Shown: in pieces, positions 1-11,273 of the stretch | Numbering within the stretch: position 1 is the first letter of the stretch | Layout: every line of letters begins with the position of its first letter | Source of the DNA: Fagopyrum homotropicum | Taxonomy: Eukaryota > Streptophyta > Magnoliopsida > Caryophyllales > Polygonaceae | DNA: 64,000 bases | Assembly (NCBI GenBank): GCA_033239125.1 | Contig: BSWB01000002.1 | Span: 6,853,001 to 6,917,000, forward strand | Reading direction: 5' to 3' | Translations under genes and position numbers: made by a program | Notes under the pieces: model-generated | Database searches by the model: none | Seen by the model: the letters and a program-made list of their open reading frames with translations, nothing else | Told to the model about the DNA's origin: nothing

Positions 1-888
1 TTGAAATTACTCCAAGTAATGTACAACCCAAATGAATATAATTGAACCTTGATTGTTTTTTTTTTGAGAAAATGATGTTGTATACTTCCTGCAAATTACC
101 GACAACAAAGGAAATACAGAAAGCAAATTCATTTTCACTTTTACAACACTTGCTAGTTCTGTACAACAGAAGGTTTCGTCCAAATACGCAAGCCATCAAG
201 GATGCCATCAATCCATGGAAACTCTCACAACTTCAAGATCTTGAATCCATTTTGTAAGATCGACAAATATTATACTCGGAATCGAAAGAGGGCTAATCAA
301 TTGATAATGGAGGGTTGAAGAATTAGGGCATAGTTGATAGTTCGAAGGAGATATGCGATTCGGGGATTAGGTCGTCGAAGTAAAAGTGGTAAATTGAATC
401 GACTTTGGAGCGGAGTTGGTGATTCGATTCGAGAAGAGTAAAGAACGGCGAGGACCATATTGCCATGATATATTACGGTTTCTGGGAAGATTGATTTTGG
501 GGATTGGAGAGATAGGGTGTAAGATGAATCTGATTGAGAAGCTTGTGCAAGGTATTTATTCAATTTGTTATCGTGTTTGATTTTGTTATTTTTTTTCTTG
601 GTATTGGATTGTGTTTTCGAATTGAGACTTTTCTATTGAGGGAGTTCCGCTGCAATAAATCTATTATTAATTAGTTGTAATTGTATATGAATATCAAATT
701 ATTATATGAAGAATCTTCTGTTCTCAAATCAAGTGTACATGCTTATACTTTCAAGTTGGCGTTGTTGCTACTGCAAATGGTATGAAGGATGATTGTAGTG
801 GATGCATCAAAATAAAAGATTTGATTGAGAAGATATAGAGCAAGTAAACTAAAAAATTTTGGGTGACTAAAGATAAGTACCACCCATA
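1..888. other. Intergenic sequence, no gene recognised
   Basis: AT-rich sequence with only short open frames on both strands. None of their translations resembles a family I know, and I see no codon structure conserved across a plausible intron. A GA-rich stretch near 290-560 reads openly on the minus strand for 88 residues but has no recognisable motif. Confidence 0.4.
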
Positions 889-1159
889 TATTTGCATCAT
901 TTTAGTTATGTTTTTAAAATTATTCTGTAAACTTATTGATTCTTATTTGACAGCATTGTAACTTGAGGCTGCTACATAATTTGGAAGGGTTTAAAATTAT
1001 TCTGTAAACTTATTGATTCTTATTTGACAGCATTGTAAACTTGAGGCTGCTACATATTTGCATCATTTTAGTTATGTTTTTAAAATTATTCTGTAAACTT
1101 ATTGATTCTTATTTGACAGCATTGTAAACTTGAGTCTGCTACATAATTTGGAAGGGTTT
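889..1159. repeat. Imperfect tandem repeat, three copies (about 60-105 bp)
   Basis: The phrase aaaattattctgtaaactta, followed by attgattcttatttgacagc and attgtaaacttgag, occurs three times, at about 918, 993 and 1084. The first and third copies also carry an upstream ttgcatcattttagttatg block and a downstream ataatttggaagggttt block. The middle copy is shortened. The copies are almost identical, so the expansion looks recent. It lies on the 3' side (minus-strand sense) of the Helitron-type RPA1-like relic. Confidence 0.8.
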
Positions 1160-1740
1160 GAAGAGATTCAAAGGTCACTACTCATAAATATAAAACTATG
1201 GGCTTATGAGATTCAAAGGTCTAGTACTCGTAAAGGTTTGTGATTCTTTTATAATATTGGTTATACTTACAACCTTTAAGCTAACAATTTGTTGTTTTTG
1301 CTTGATAAAATCACCCATACATAACACCAAATGTGAAGTGGTATATATACATGCGAGTGTGGAGAAATAACTTGCCAACAATGGTAGAAGGTAATATCTC
1401 GATGAAAAAAGGATGTTCGCTAAATTTACGACAACCAATCTTTTTAAAAGTAGCAAAGTGGGAGAGAACACATGTTGATCCTTCATGTAGACAACTGGAA
1501 CTCTCCTTATAAATCAATTCAGACGTTCTAGCTTCAATCTTCATACCCTATAATTGAAAAATGTATAATGTTTAAAAATAAGAATACACATAGAATATTA
1601 AAAACAACAACTATACAAAATTTTAAAACATTACATGTTCATCCATGAGTAACATAAATATGTAGTTGCCATGAATAGGGGTGTGTATAATGTTTAAATA
1701 TATAAGATTGTATACTAAATAATGATAAATGAATACCTAC
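1160..1740 (-). other. Possible further exon remnant of the RPA1-like relic
   Basis: On the minus strand an acceptor-like site near 1550 is followed by about 75 open codons (1311-1544). The sequence lies directly downstream of the RPA1-like exons and in the same orientation, so it may be a later exon or degraded transposon coding sequence. I do not recognise a domain in it, so the link rests on position only. Confidence 0.25.
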
Positions 1741-2240
1741 CAACCAAGTAGTTGTCATCGAGAGTTCTATCTAATATAGACTTGAAGTCAACCAAGTCAA
1801 ATGTGTTGTGTGGGATAGAAATGAGATCATTGTCAAATGAAGTCATGATTGTGTGAAAGCCAAAGTCGATCTTATAAGGACTACTTGTATATCGATAAAT
1901 GCCGTCTGCATTGTCTAATCCAAATTTTGAAATTGTGTAGATTCCAGATAAGATGACATTACGATGGTGCTTGGTGACTGATTTCCTGATGAAGGCTTGG
2001 ATTTTTGAACCCTAAAGAAAAAAGTAGCATATTAAATATGGAAATTAAAATCAGTTGAATAAACTCAAATAACTTAATAATTACCATTTCATCGATTAGA
2101 ATAATTGATTTGCCAATAGAAGCACCATTGACTTGGTTGACATCGAAGGCATCCCATAAATGCAAGATACGGACTCAAATAGTTGGTGATGGATTAGCAT
2201 TCGGTGCGAGATCGGAGATGTATACTATGCGATTTGTCAT
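1741..2240 (-). pseudogene. RPA1-like (DUF223/OB-fold) gene fragment of Helitron type, with an in-frame stop
   Basis: Two exons can be read on the minus strand. Exon 1 (2240 down to 2085) gives ISDLAPNANPSPTI, then a TGA at 2177-2175, then VRILHLWDAFDVNQ...IILIDEM. An intron with GT and AG ends (2084-2012) follows. Exon 2 (2011-1741) gives GSKIQAFIRKSV...NVILSGIYTISKFGL and continues to DFKSILDRTLDDNYLV before a gtaggt donor. This is the N-terminal OB-fold layout of plant replication protein A 70-kDa-like proteins (DUF223), a type often carried by plant Helitrons beside the RepHel protein. The stop sits where the family has a continuous strand, so the copy is dead. No start exon, zinc-finger end or RepHel is visible. 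It lies in the same sense as the Helitron-like 5' end near 3625. The identification of fold is firm; the Helitron assignment is an inference from that end and from what Helitrons usually carry. Confidence 0.75.
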
Positions 2241-3127
2241 CCTGTGTAACATATAGAAGGAACAATTTACTAACCTTTGATAATGCAAATATGTGACTAT
2301 ATGGATATAGGATAGATGGAGCAATTTACTAACCTTTATACTTAACTTTGATTGCAGCGGGAAGAAGACGACCACACGTACGGTTGTATAGATGAAAAAG
2401 TGAGGTATGTTCTAACTATTGTGATTTGACATTCTTTTTATAGGTAAATGTCATTGATGCTGATGCTGTTAAGATTATAAATTTGTTAAGATATTGGAAA
2501 CACTATTATATTTGAATTATATATTTTTTTTAATACGGAAATCCTAAGATCACAGTTCTTCTTTTATTCTGTTATGGTAGTAATTTATGGTTGAGATTTT
2601 TTTGATCCACTATTTTCTCGTGTGAATTGGATATGAAAATTAATTACCTTTTACTGCTAAAATGATTATTTGGGTCTAGCTGTGTACTCAATATGAATCT
2701 AATAATTTACAATTTTGTTTGCTTGATGAAATTTTTTCCCATAGATTTTATAGGTAAACAGGAGGTAGAAACATAAACATGTCCTACAATGGAGTATTTC
2801 TTCTATTGGAGAAGCAATGCCTACAGCTAAACCTGCATCATGAATGAAGTAAAAATGTCAAAGGAAATAGTGGGAGATGACCTACTAAGGTGGTGGCAGT
2901 GAACTTTTGTGCTAGATTTGACAATATAAATTTGATGAAAGACTAATATGATGTGAGGTAAAATCATATTGGTGATTCAAATCACTAATCGTCTAAACAA
3001 TGGTATCATTGATTAGAATATGTCTTTATTTTTTTTCTTTTTTTTAGTGTCTTTTATACTTTAAGAGTGAAAAAACAGAAGGCTATCCCGTTTAGATATT
3101 TTAATATCTTAACAAATACTGTTCGAA
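2241..3127. other. AT-rich non-coding interior of the Helitron-like region
   Basis: No coding signal seen. A short local duplication (acctttgataatgcaaat and aacctttatacttaactttg contexts near 2270-2340) is present. Otherwise the stretch is unstructured AT-rich sequence between the RPA1-like relic and the 139-bp tandem repeat. Confidence 0.4.
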
Positions 3128-3544
3128 CATAACTTTTATTTTTAAAATGGAAAAATAAATCACATCAATCAAATTGCTGAAAATAATTTAAAACGGAATA
3201 CAATCCCGTGATTTTGTGAATGATTTTTTTGTTAAAATTTTAATTTAAATTGCTGAAAAATATTAACATAACTTTTATTTTTAAAATGGAAAAATAAATC
3301 ACCTCAATCAAATTGCTGAAAATAAATTAAAACGGAATGCAATCCCGTGATTTTGTGAATGATTTTTTTGTTAAAATTTTAATTTAAATTGCTGAAAAAT
3401 ATTAACATAACTTTTATTTTTAAAATGGAAAAATAAATCACCTCAATCAAATTGCTGAAAATAATTTAAAACGGAATGCAATCCCGTGATTTTGTGAATG
3501 ATTTTTTTGTTAAAACTTTAATTTAAATTGCTGAAAAATATTGA
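3128..3544. repeat. 139-bp tandem repeat, three copies
   Basis: Units start at cataacttttatttttaaaa at 3128, 3267 and 3406, giving an exact 139-bp period twice. Each unit contains the phrases caatcccgtgattttgtgaa and atttaaattgctgaaaaata. The copies differ at only a few bases. The array sits just inside the Helitron-like 5' terminus, a usual place for sub-terminal repeats in these elements. Confidence 0.9.
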
Positions 3545-3625
3545 TGAGTAAAATAAATGTTTTGCTGACGTTAATTCCTGGGAGGACACGTGGCAAAAAT
3601 TGCTTCTCCTTTAATATATATAAGA
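3545..3625 (-). mobile_element. Helitron-like 5' terminus
   Basis: Read on the minus strand from 3625 the sequence begins TCTTATATATATTAAAGGAG, preceded by A, and runs into a caatttttgccacgtgtcc block. An initial TC after a host A, followed by an AT-rich run and a cacgtg-type block, is common at plant Helitron 5' ends. The start is ambiguous because aagat is repeated three times here (3625, 3630 or 3635). I could not find a matching 3' end (hairpin plus CTRR) at lower coordinates, so the element is a relic of unknown length. Confidence 0.5.
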
Positions 3626-3998
3626 TAAGATAAGATATTCATTCTAATTAAAAATAATTGGTGTTGTAGATGACAATATAAAAATTAAGGAAATGAGGCT
3701 GAAATCTCCTTATAATTATTTTACATAAGAAAAATTCGTATCTCAAAATTATTCAAAAGAAGGATTTGTATTTATAAAGCATGGCGTTGTAAGTCATAGG
3801 AAACGAGTTAGTCGGTTTGGAAAAAGTTGCGATTAAATATGTTCATTTTTTAAACGAGTTGAATACGTCAGAGTTTGACTAGAAATATATTGTGCGTTTG
3901 TTATATGAGACGAGCTACTCAAATTCGGTTCAAACTAGTTCACTTTCTAAACGAGTCAACTGCGAACACATTTTAAACTCGGTTAAGTTTTAGGCTAA

Positions 3999-4063
3999 AC
4001 TCGTTTATAACGAGCAAAACATGAGCATGCAGCATTCTCATGTGTTGCTCGTTATAAACGAAT
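3999..4063. repeat. Imperfect inverted repeat (hairpin)
   Basis: The arms are about 26 bases: actcgtttataacgagcaaa acatgag on the left, and ctcatgtgttgctcgttata aacga on the right, separated by about 11 bases. The surrounding 3780-4140 sequence repeats cgagtt/aactcg motifs, as seen in degenerate plant MITE-like repeats. No coding content is visible. Confidence 0.6.
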
Positions 4064-4174
4064 CCTACTCGTTTATCATTGAGTTGAGCTTGAGCATGCA
4101 CGTCAAAACTGGCTCATTCGCTTCGTATAATACAATTAAGCATGCATCTAGAATCTTCTAAACTATGTTCTTGG

Positions 4175-5127
4175 TGTTAGAGTATTGGGTCGTATATTTG
4201 GGTTTATTCTTTTATTTGTTAATTTACTGTTTTACCTCCTTATATTTGTCTATATAAATAATACTTGATTAATTTCATAAACAAGTTTTCAGTTCACATA
4301 TCTCTACATGGTATTAGAGCCTACGATCCTAAACACTCTTTCGTCTAAACAAACCCTAAAACACAAACCCTAATTGCCCCATCATCATCACCAATGATGG
4401 CGGCTGCTATCACATCACCCTACAGGCGGTGGTGGCTATCACACAAATGTACAAACGCCCAAGATCCGACTCTACCGACGTGTTGTTAATCATCAACCTA
4501 ATAAATAAAGACCAAATAAGGGAGGAGGGCCTATCAAGTCCTCGTTTCATCCCTTTGTATCAACTCCTTAGGACGCTAACTTCGTAATATAGCCCAAAAC
4601 ATATCCTTGTACGCTAATTAACTTGCGTCTTAAGACCCAAAATCTACTCTAGAACGCTGATCAACCTACATTCTATGACCCAAAACCTACCATAAGACGT
4701 TTATATGCTTGCGTTATAGGCCCCCAAACCTACCCTAAGACGCTAATTTATATGCGTCTTATAGCCCAAAACCTACCCCAGAACGTTAATCTACATGCGT
4801 CTTAGGGCCATAACCTACCCTAGGACGCTAATCAACATGCGTCCTACGACCCAACCTACCGGTGCCATATCAACGCCGACAAAACAATTTCCGGCTCAAG
4901 ACTCAGGTGCAAGTAATGAGGACCGTCAAAAACCAAAAATTTTCAAGTTTCCACGTTCAAGCTTGAAGTTGTTGAATCATACCAACAATTTAAAAGCAGA
5001 ATATTTTGCTGTATTGGGCCGTACATTTGGATTTATTCTTTATTTATCAGTTTACCGTTTTACCTCGGTATATTTATCCATATAAATAATATTTGATTAA
5101 TAAAAAGAAACAAGTATTTTGTTTACA
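4175..5127 (+). mobile_element. TRIM-like miniature LTR retrotransposon
   Basis: The 5' LTR is 4175-4308 (134 bp), starting tgttagagtattgggtcg and ending tctctaca. It is followed immediately by tggtattagagc (4309-4320), one mismatch from the primer-binding site for initiator tRNA-Met (TGGTATCAGAGC). A diverged second LTR lies at about 5008-5127 and shares the phrases tattgggccgtacatttgg, tttaccgttttacctc and ccatataaataata. The interior is only about 700 bp and encodes no gag or pol, so the element is non-autonomous. Much of the interior is a minisatellite (separate entry). I see no target-site duplication, and the two LTRs differ at many positions, so the insertion is old. Confidence 0.75.
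4573..4862. repeat. 43-bp minisatellite inside the TRIM-like element
   Basis: Units begin acgctaat or a close variant at 4573, 4611, 4654, 4697, 4740, 4783 and 4825. Spacing is 38, then 43 four times, then 42. Each unit holds a tgcgtctta-like block and a cccaaaacctaccctag-like block. The copies are moderately diverged. Confidence 0.85.
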
Positions 5128-5281
5128 AATATCGTGGTTTGGATATGATTTTTTGAAAAATGAAGTCCGCGGGGTAGCGATCCAAAGACTAGTCTGATGT
5201 TAACTTGGTTTTTCCGTTATATGTTATTCTACGAGTAAGACACTGGTCTCACACGTCTCTCTTACCGAAAAAAATTAAAAA

Positions 5282-5640
5282 TTTATGAGACACTGATCAA
5301 AATTCTATTATATTCTTCTTATTGAATGGGTATGTGATTATATTGTGTATATAGTCAATTGTTCCGGCATTTATTCAATGGGCATCTGAAATTCTCAAAG
5401 ACGTTAAAGGAAGGGGTAATCTGAAACCCTAGATTTAAACATTAGACCAAATTTACAATCACAAACAATTATGCAATTCAGATTTAGCACTCGAGAATAT
5501 TGGTAAGAGCCTAAACTGAAAGCTGTAGTCGATCGATTTTGAAGGAGGAACAAAATAGGGAGGGTTGAGGTGGAGAATCGCCGATAAGGGTTTGAGAGCC
5601 GAGGTGGAGAATTGCCGCCGCTCTCCAGTCACCACTCGTT
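5282..5640. repeat. Dispersed repeat, copy 1 (partner at 16383-16735)
   Basis: About 350 bp is shared with 16383-16735 in the same orientation. Shared phrases include atttattcaatgggcatctg, aaattctcaaagacgttaaa, tgcaattcagattt, gagaatattggtaa and gtggagaatcgccgataagg. I see no coding capacity. The downstream flank at 5780-5850 has the gaccggaccggaccagaccg type of sequence that also borders the second copy, so both probably belong to one non-autonomous DNA transposon family. Confidence 0.8.
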
Positions 5641-5966
5641 GTTACCGTCGGGCGCCGCCCGTCGGCAATATTATGGTAGACTCAGAGACTGTCGAGACTG
5701 TAGTTGGGAGTGTAACTGCGTAAGGACTAAGGAGCTAACTAGCCTAACTTAACATTTTGTCTATTTTTTTCAGAAAAAAAGTCTGGACCAAATCGAACCG
5801 CTTTTGGACCGGACCGGACCAGACCGACTATGGACCAAACTGTTTGTACCGAAGATCTTACTCGTTTGTTTCGGTCAAAATGAAAAGCCCAGCTATAAGT
5901 AATATTAAATGGTCAAAATGTCAAGTGGGTATCCTACCTACATGTAATATTAAAAGAAATCATTAG

Positions 5967-6229
5967 GGCCCGTTTGGTTTGAACTCCGAAATCGGAAACG
6001 GAATGAAAACGAATCTAGTCAATATGTATACAATTGTTCATGAAAGTTTTTGGAATCATTCTTTGTGGTTTGAAGGAATTGGAGTAGAGTTTGATTACTT
6101 TTGATACCCTATAAATGTGGGGAAACAAGTGCATTTTGTATTAATCCACAAGGAATGATTCCACAAAATTTCATGAATAATGATATACATGGACTAAATT
6201 CGTTTACATTCCGTTTCCGTTTCCGGAAA
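5967..6229. mobile_element. MITE-like element with long inverted ends
   Basis: The left end gggcccgtttggtttgaact is followed by ccgaaatcggaaacggaatg and aaaacgaatctagtc. The right end (6192-6229) is the reverse complement of the latter part: ggactaaattcgtttacatt then ccgtttccgtttccgga. The outermost gggcccgtttgg has no partner on the right, so that end is probably truncated. The gggcccgtttggtt start is common in plant MITEs. Confidence 0.6.
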
Positions 6230-6232
6230 ATG

Positions 6233-7804
6233 TAGTCATCAATGGACAATATACACAATAATTTAGATTAATCTCTCTTTGAATTTAAGTGTGCATCTTC
6301 TTCATTCAAAGCATCATCAATCTCCTCCGATCTCGTCCTCTTTTTCATTGTCATCGTTATTCCCAGTGTTGTTCTTTTGATGAAGATGATTCCCTTCAAC
6401 GATGGCACGCAGGCTAGGGTTGTTTCAACCTTGAAAATCCATATCCGCATCCTCTCCTCTACAGATTCTCTTCAATGTCTTCGCTCCTCTCCTCTCCAAA
6501 TCAAACCGGATTTGTTGTGTTCAACCGTAGCTTCTCTTCAATACGTTATACTTATAGTTGTATAATTTAGTTCAAAATAATCTTTTGTGTAAAATAATCT
6601 TTTGTGTAGTAGAAACCTTGTTATGCTATTTTCTATTGTTTAATCCTTGTTGAATAGGGCCCACCAATGGATAAGCGAGGCCCTGTCTATAATTGTATTA
6701 AAATTTTGTAGTATTAAATTTTTTAAAATTAGAATAAAATTTTAATTTATATTGCATATAAAATTATCAAATTACTAATTAATAAATTTATTTAAGGAAT
6801 TTTGTTTACCAAATTATCCTTATAATTATACAGTGTAAAAAGTAAAAAAAAAAAAAAAAATCTACCCAACAACCCAAAAGATATAGCTAGAAGTACTTAC
6901 TATTAAAATTATTTTAAAACAAAGATACTTAATAGGTAATTTTATCTAGAAATTTTGTTTACCAAAATAATTTAACCAGTGTAAAAAATAAAACATTTTT
7001 TCTACCCAACAAACCCAAAAATATAGCCTCCAGATAGGACTCGACTCGGGTCATTGATCTACAAAAAAGGAAAATATATAACCTTTTGAGGCATGCTCAA
7101 CTACATGTCCATGAAAATTACAATGCAAATATCTCAAACATAAGTATAATATAACAGTAATAAATAATCTGTGGCCCTATTTCAAATGGAGGCCCTGCGC
7201 ATGTGCTGACCTCGCACATGCCCAGGGCCGGGCCTGTCAGCGCCGTCCAATGAGTTTCGGAGACCCCGTGTCAACATTTTTTTATTATCAAATTAAAATT
7301 TATATTTTATTTTTGGTAGGATAAAATTTATATTTTATTAGGAAAAAAATAGAAAACAAAATACTTTTTTGATAAAAATACATGAAAGAATGACAACAAA
7401 GAATGTATTGTAAAACGGAAAAATAAAATAAGTAAAAGAACAAGTGGAAAGGGTATTTGAATTGTTGACCATTTGCACTTAATAGTACGGCAAACACTTT
7501 TTTGTTTCATAAACCAATTGAATAAATGTTATGGGCCCAAAAAAACTAGGGTCTGTGTGGCATGGCCTAATGACAACCCTTGTTGGACGGGCATGCCGAT
7601 GATGGGCTCGTTTTGGTATTACACCCCTATGGACCTTCTTTGCAGGTTCCGATCTTCCTTTCCTACTTTTTTTCATATAGTTTCTTATTTTGGTTGCTTT
7701 TTGGGATACTGAATTCTTGAGAGAGTTTGCAGCAAACAGCAAACCTGTAACTTGTGGTTTTCAGTGAAAAATCAACATTTATGTGTTTGCCTAATGGGTA
7801 AAAT
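6233..7804. other. Non-coding repeat-like sequence
   Basis: I see no gene. Several phrases resemble ends of hAT-like elements: agggcccaccaatgg near 6655, cagggccgggcctgtc near 7222, and gccgtccaatgagt near 7243. The last matches the left end of the element at 50675 (gccgtccaatggg). An A-run lies at 6844-6860. The region from 7440 to 7760 is open on both strands, but neither translation is recognisable. Confidence 0.35.
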
Positions 7805-7819
7805 TTTAAAACCGGCTGG

Positions 7820-9060
7820 AGCAAATGGAGATTTTCCTAGAGGAGCAAGCAAAATTTTGACACACTCGAGAGTCAAAATGCTGAATATAGTGTGAAGGTC
7901 ACCTTTTTAGAGTTTACTGATCTGCTGAGTACAATGAAGAGATTACTGATCTGCTGGCCCCTGAAAAAGGTGGAGTTCTGGTGTGAGGGTTGTTGGAGGA
8001 GATTGTTACAAGTGCGAGTGAGATTTTCACTCTGCTTGAGAGGGGATAGGCAAAGCGTAGAACAGCAAATAAAGAATCAAGGTTATTGCTCAGTTCCTAG
8101 TTTGTGGTTAGTTGGTTACTGATACGCAACCACATTTTAAACAAAAGATTGCTTCAGCTGTGCTTATATACTGTCGTTCTGCCTCTTCTTTTGTACTTTT
8201 AAAGGCCGGAGAATTCTAATGGGTTTTCAAATTTGTTTGAAATACTTAAAATCATCAGAGATTTAAGGGTAATGTTGAGCACTTGAGGGACACTTGAGAG
8301 TTGATTGATGGATATCTGCTGAAGATAACTGAAGAAGTAGGCACACTTGGTTGTCGTGCAGCCCAAATGGAGAAGGTTCAAACAAATAGTTCTACAAGGC
8401 TTTCGAGGTATGTTTTTGGTCCTATTTAAACATCAAATCTGGTGACAAAAATAGTTTAGAGGACTTATGAGATCATAATCTGATGATTTCCTTCACATAC
8501 ATTTCCAGGAACAATTCAAGGCTGATGCTGAGAAGCTTATTGTAGATATGACCAATTTAGTGAATACTCATAAAGAGATGGTAGCTCAGCAATATCGCAT
8601 GTTTGAAATCTGAGACAAATTCTGCAAGAGCAGCAGCAGAGCAAGATGCTTTTAAGAAGAGTGATGACATTGTGCAACACCTGGAGAGTAAGAGGCCTGT
8701 TACTGCACAAAGTGTAGCTTCAAATTTTCATTATTTTATATTTAGAGGCGACTTAGTGTTGAAGTACTAAGAATATGATAAACATATGGTTCTTCCTATG
8801 TGAGTTTGTCCTGTTGTCCAACAAGCACAAATATGTTAAGCCAATTTTCAGTCAGGGATCCACTCGAACTGTGAATTATTCTTGCAGGTTTATCAGACCA
8901 ACAACAAGGAGATGTCTGTCTGTTATCAAAACTCAATCCAAGGATATTGATAGTTTCCGCAAAGATCATTCTAGTCAAGCTTCGTGTATTGAGAAGGAGG
9001 CAGATGAGACTTTCCAGCAGAGATACTAGGGCTCCAGTAACAAGTCCATCCGACTGTCAT
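7820..9060 (+). pseudogene. Kinesin-5 (BimC/KRP125-type) pseudogene, introns retained
   Basis: Fragments of a plant kinesin-5 can be read in shifting frames. At 7825-7930 it reads NGDF, then after a frame change TLESQNAEYSVKVTFLEF. At 7935-8070 it reads EEITDLLAPE then KGGVLV.GL.EEIVTSASEIFTLLERG, a stop, and AKRRTA. Both belong to the motor domain. At 8511-8580 it reads EQFKADAEKLIVDMTNLVNT, and at 8921-9029 SKDIDSFRKDHSSQASCIEK and ETFQQRY. These last two belong to the tail. Introns appear retained: gtatgt at 8407 and ttccag at 8509 flank one, and cttgcag ends another at 8887. So this is a decayed DNA-level copy, not a processed one. About 30 bp is duplicated at 7909-7956, where tactgatctgctg occurs twice. 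Much of the central motor and stalk is missing. Function as a microtubule motor is excluded by the stops and shifts. Confidence 0.8.
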
Positions 9061-10279
9061 AAGTCTGCTAACTTTGATTTCAAGATGATCATACTTCTCT
9101 CTAGCCTAGAGATTATAGCTCTGTCTCCACAAGTAAAACTACACATGATATTACTGGTTTTGTATGTTGTAACATCTGCTTCTTTTTCTATTCACTCCAT
9201 TTTCAGAATTTGTGTGAGAAGTGAAAAGGGAGCTTCTGTTAAAGCAAACCAACTAGTATTAACAGGAAAAAGTTGAAGCTTGAGGCTTTCCTAGATGAGG
9301 TCATGGGGAATTTACATCAAGTCACTATTCACTATTGTGTTATATCAAGGCACAAAATGATTATGTATTCAATCTTATAGAGATCACACTAGTAAAATCT
9401 AGAGGTGACATGGCTATTTATACGTGAATCAAGAAAAGTATACTTGATATTTTGGCTGAAACCACTTTAGAGTGATGCTTATTTTTCAATTAAGAGGATT
9501 TGCCTTCGAGTATAGGGGTGTAATCCAAGCTGAACGAGCCGAGCCCGAACCGAAACCGAGTAGATTGTCTCATATTACAGCCCTATTCGAGTATAATCTC
9601 CAAGGAACGCCTATGCAACTCAGGAGAGTAGATCTGAGTTAACCCGGAACAATACAGCAATATAGAGTAGAGTTGGGATTGTGGGAGATAATATTGCCCT
9701 TTGTTTAACATGGCAAAAGAGCATAATTTCCATTGGACAAGGCACCATTAAGAATTGTTGACTGCGCTACAGAGCAATGGGCCTGAACAAGTAATGCATA
9801 AACTTTGATCACATTCAGGGATACTTGATATATAAATGATCGTAAAGTAAGGTGATACTTTACCTTGGCTATTAGGGAAGATACAAGGTCAACCTCAAAA
9901 TCTGTCTTGCTTCATGTGTTCAATTCACCAGCAATATCAACAACTAGGAATTTTGAGCTTCAACTTCCATCTGTCATCTTCTTTTTAGAATAAAAATTTG
10001 AAAATTTTGCTTATGTGTGGTATTCTAAGACAAGAAGAATTTTCTTTTTTACTTGTTTTGGTTCGCACGGTTTCTGATTTTCCTCTCCTTTGTCCGCCTT
10101 TATAACACAAAACAATCTTTAAATGCACTCCAAATAAACATCAGGCTCGTACAATACTCCTTGATTTGCATGATTCAGACAAATCCACGTCAAAGTCAAA
10201 CACTTTCCTTAAAGACAATCTATTTTCACTGTTTGCTCAAAAGTTTGTGTGCAAATAAGCTTTGAATTTATACCGAGAA
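9061..10279. other. No gene recognised
   Basis: A short stretch after the kinesin tail may be further decayed 3' sequence. At 9526-9570 a gaacgagccgagcccgaacc block resembles the low-complexity ends seen elsewhere in this window. The rest is unremarkable AT-rich DNA. Confidence 0.35.
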
Positions 10280-11273
10280 TAAAAGCAATAGCGGACCTGC
10301 ATTGTACGGATCAATCGCAATATAAGCAAGTATTCTAGGGCCGATCTCAAGGACTTGGTGAATCAAGCGGTAAAAGCAAATCTAGCTAAGACAAATTGCA
10401 ATTAATAGACCAATAACAAGAATATGTATGCAAGATATGGGAAAACGCAGATTCTAGAGATTAAGGTATTCAATTGTGGTTTTCCATTCAAGACTTCTAA
10501 AGATCTATTGATAGAGCTGGGATTGCAAAGGAAATATGTTTTTAAGACGAGATATCTCACGGTGAGGTTTCACTATCCACTAATCCCAACCCAAAGGCTC
10601 TAAATAACCATATCAGGTTAAGAGATTGGCACACTCAAACCTTAATAGATGATATTGAGTCATCTATTACCTAGAATTCATCATCGTTGACAACCAAGGA
10701 AAGGAATCACCGGGTAAGTCTCTTCTCAATCTTGGATATAAGTTAGAAAGGTTCAACAAGGCTAGGATTTAGGTTATCTTTAACTTTGATTTAAGGATAA
10801 AGCATCATAGGCACGACAAAAAGAAAATAGGTTTGTTCATCACTAAAAATCGGTCGATTTCCTCAAGAACAACCCGATTTTTTTCTCTGCAAAGGTAAAA
10901 CTCAACTCTCAGGGTTCAATCTCAACGTAAGGTTCATTCTATCATCATCTTAACCATAATTTTCAACCAATCACCCTATAATCACAAGGGTTTTAACCAA
11001 TAACACACATTGTTAAAATCAAGATAGATATTGAATCAAGAATATCAAGAAAACGACGATTCTTGAATAAAACTAAACAAATCCTGAACAAAGGTTCACA
11101 ATCTCTTAAAACTAAGCAAAAGTAAATAAAAACTCCAAAACTGTGTTCACAACGACAAAAGAATCAAAAACTAGAAAAACCTCAAAAGAACTTCACTTTC
11201 TCTTCAATCTTGAATGTCGGATTTCGAATACGTTTCTCCTTCTCCTTCACAGGGTTTCTTCAATGCTTCTGAA
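10280..11273. repeat. Interspersed repeat sequence left of the nad5 insertion
   Basis: The block starting at gcggacctgcattgtacgga, followed by gggccgatctcaaggacttg, has the look of a common plant interspersed repeat, but I cannot name the family. Blocks built on ggtcgatttcctcaag and cccgattttt recur on the right of the nad5 insertion (atcgggtgat, gaccgattttt near 11900-11960). This suggests that the mitochondrial DNA was inserted into this repeat. Confidence 0.4.
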
